From: Flavobacteriaceae bacterium UBA5079
Lineage (GTDB): Bacteria > Bacteroidota > Bacteroidia > Flavobacteriales > Flavobacteriaceae
Direction: 5' to 3'
NCBI GenBank assembly: GCA_002414705.1
Contig: DIAL01000007.1
Location: forward strand, 23,785-32,689
Length of the DNA stretch: 8,905 nt
The position numbers were made by a program, and so were the translations under genes. The notes beneath the pieces were generated by a model. It ran no database searches, was not told where the DNA came from, and saw only the letters and a list, made by a program, of their open reading frames with translations. This document shows, in pieces, positions 8,243 to 8,905 of this stretch (position 1 is its first letter; each line of letters opens with the position of its first letter).

Positions 8243-8256
8243 TTGTAAATTTACAA
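8243..8256. repeat. Perfect 14-bp palindrome upstream of eno
   Basis: TTGTAAATTTACAA is a perfect inverted repeat whose near edge is 31 bases before the eno ATG. It includes TAAATTTA, a 7-of-8 match to the TAnnTTTG -7 element, so it may overlap the eno promoter. The symmetry and location suggest an operator, but A+T-rich sequence yields palindromes by chance and no regulator is identified. Confidence 0.35.
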
Positions 8257-8329
8257 AATCTGTGAAGTATTGAAAATTGTACATGCTATTTTTATGTTTA
8301 ATTTATACGATAATGTTTTCGTAATAAAT

Positions 8330-8363
8330 AAACCTCAAAGAATTTATACGTTCTTTGAGGTTT
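8330..8363 (-). terminator. Intrinsic terminator of carA
   Basis: AAACCTCAAAGAA pairs perfectly over 13 bp with TTCTTTGAGGTTT, with an eight-base loop. On the minus strand it begins 5 bases after the carA stop and is followed by a T-rich stretch (TTTATTTATTAC across the stem base). It separates carA from eno. Confidence 0.82.
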
Positions 8364-8368
8364 TATAA

Positions 8369-8905
8369 TTAAGCGTTTTTAATATTTTCAATAAATTGGT
8401 CGAAAAGATATGAAGCATCATGTGGCCCAGGGCTTGCCTCTGGATGATACTGAACTGAAAAACAGTTTTTAGTCTTCATTTTAATACCTGCTACTGTATT
8501 ATCATTTAGATGAACATGTGTAATTTCAATATCAGGATGTTGTTCTGTTTCTTCTCTATTAATAGCAAAGCCGTGGTTTTGCGAGGTAATTTCTCCTTTT
8601 GTAGTAACTAAATTTTTAACGGGATGGTTTATACCACGATGCCCATTATGCATTTTATAGGTAGAAATACCATTTGCTAAAGCTATAACCTGATGTCCTA
8701 GACAAATACCAAATAATGGCAAGTTACGCGCAATAATTTCTTTTGCTAATGTTTGGGCTTCTACTAAAGGCTTTGGATCTCCAGGTCCATTTGATAAAAA
8801 GTAACCGTCCGGTTTAAAAGCTTCTAACGCTTCAAATTTAGCATTATATGGGAATACTTTAATAAAAACATCGCGTTGTGCTAAATTTTTAAGGATATTC
8901 TTTTT
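8369..8905 (-). CDS. carA: Carbamoyl-phosphate synthase small subunit, C-terminal half (N-terminus outside window)
   Basis: The minus-strand frame is open from the right edge of the window to the TAA at 8369-8371, giving 178 residues; the usual CarA is about 360-380, so about half is missing to the right. The visible part is the class I glutamine amidotransferase domain. It has GYFLSNGPGDP, then LPLFGICLGHQ with the nucleophile Cys68 (visible numbering), NHGFAI, and SVQYHPEASPGPHD with His154 and Glu156 completing the Cys-His-Glu triad. This domain strips ammonia from glutamine and passes it through a tunnel to CarB, which makes carbamoyl phosphate for arginine and pyrimidine synthesis. The HNGHRG and SPGPHD segments are typical of CarA and not of other class I amidotransferases such as TrpG or GuaA. 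An internal TTG at 8722 could be read as a start but lies inside the conserved domain, so it is not the true start. A terminator follows immediately. Confidence 0.96.
   Translation of the reverse strand, partial: KKNILKNLAQRDVFIKVFPYNAKFEALEAFKPDGYFLSNGPGDPKPLVEAQTLAKEIIARNLPLFGICLGHQVIALANGISTYKMHNGHRGINHPVKNLVTTKGEITSQNHGFAINREETEQHPDIEITHVHLNDNTVAGIKMKTKNCFSVQYHPEASPGPHDASYLFDQFIENIKNA

Noticed and set aside
8369..8722. A 117-residue gene starting at TTG 8722
   Set aside because: The frame continues to the window edge and encodes CarA sequence including GYFLSNGPGDP; the TTG is an internal Leu codon next to the catalytic Cys.

Overview
The window looks like a chromosomal segment from a marine-type member of the Flavobacteriaceae (phylum Bacteroidota). 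The evidence is the strong A+T bias, the lack of Shine-Dalgarno sequences before the starts, promoter elements of the Bacteroidota TAnnTTTG type, and the character of the proteins. These include an enolase with the GGSHSDAP loop and the order carA, eno, gltA on one strand, which I recall as common in flavobacteria. Genus cannot be decided from this sequence alone.

Layout, left to right. (1) Bases 1-581, plus strand: the C-terminal 192 residues of a protein ending in an SGNH/GDSL-type Asp-x-x-His block; its N-terminus lies outside the window. (2) Bases 801-2672, minus strand: a 623-residue radical SAM protein with a degenerate cobalamin-binding-like N-terminal region. It is divergent from (3) bases 2783-3748, plus strand: a tRNA-dihydrouridine synthase. 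(4) Bases 3917-4447, plus strand: a secreted YceI-like lipid-binding protein. Its stop codon interlocks with the stop of (5) bases 4444-5358, minus strand: a pentein-fold (DDAH/arginine deiminase/amidinotransferase-like) hydrolase. (6) Bases 5419-6705, 6916-8211 and 8369-8905, all minus strand: citrate synthase, enolase and the C-terminal half of the carbamoyl-phosphate synthase small subunit.

Most of this is housekeeping metabolism: glycolysis (enolase), entry to the TCA cycle (citrate synthase), carbamoyl phosphate for arginine and pyrimidines (CarA) and tRNA modification (Dus). carA, eno and gltA share a strand, but each is followed by its own clear intrinsic terminator, so they are better read as three transcription units than as one operon. 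The pentein hydrolase directly follows the gltA terminator.

No CRISPR array, insertion sequence, prophage, tRNA or rRNA is visible, and no gene-free stretch exceeds about 220 bases. I found no convincing new multi-gene system. The points most worth a second look are the orphan radical SAM enzyme with a CX4CX2C cluster motif, promoter elements placed so close to two start codons that the transcripts would be leaderless, a perfect 14-bp palindrome upstream of eno, and the terminator-promoter overlap between gltA and the pentein gene.
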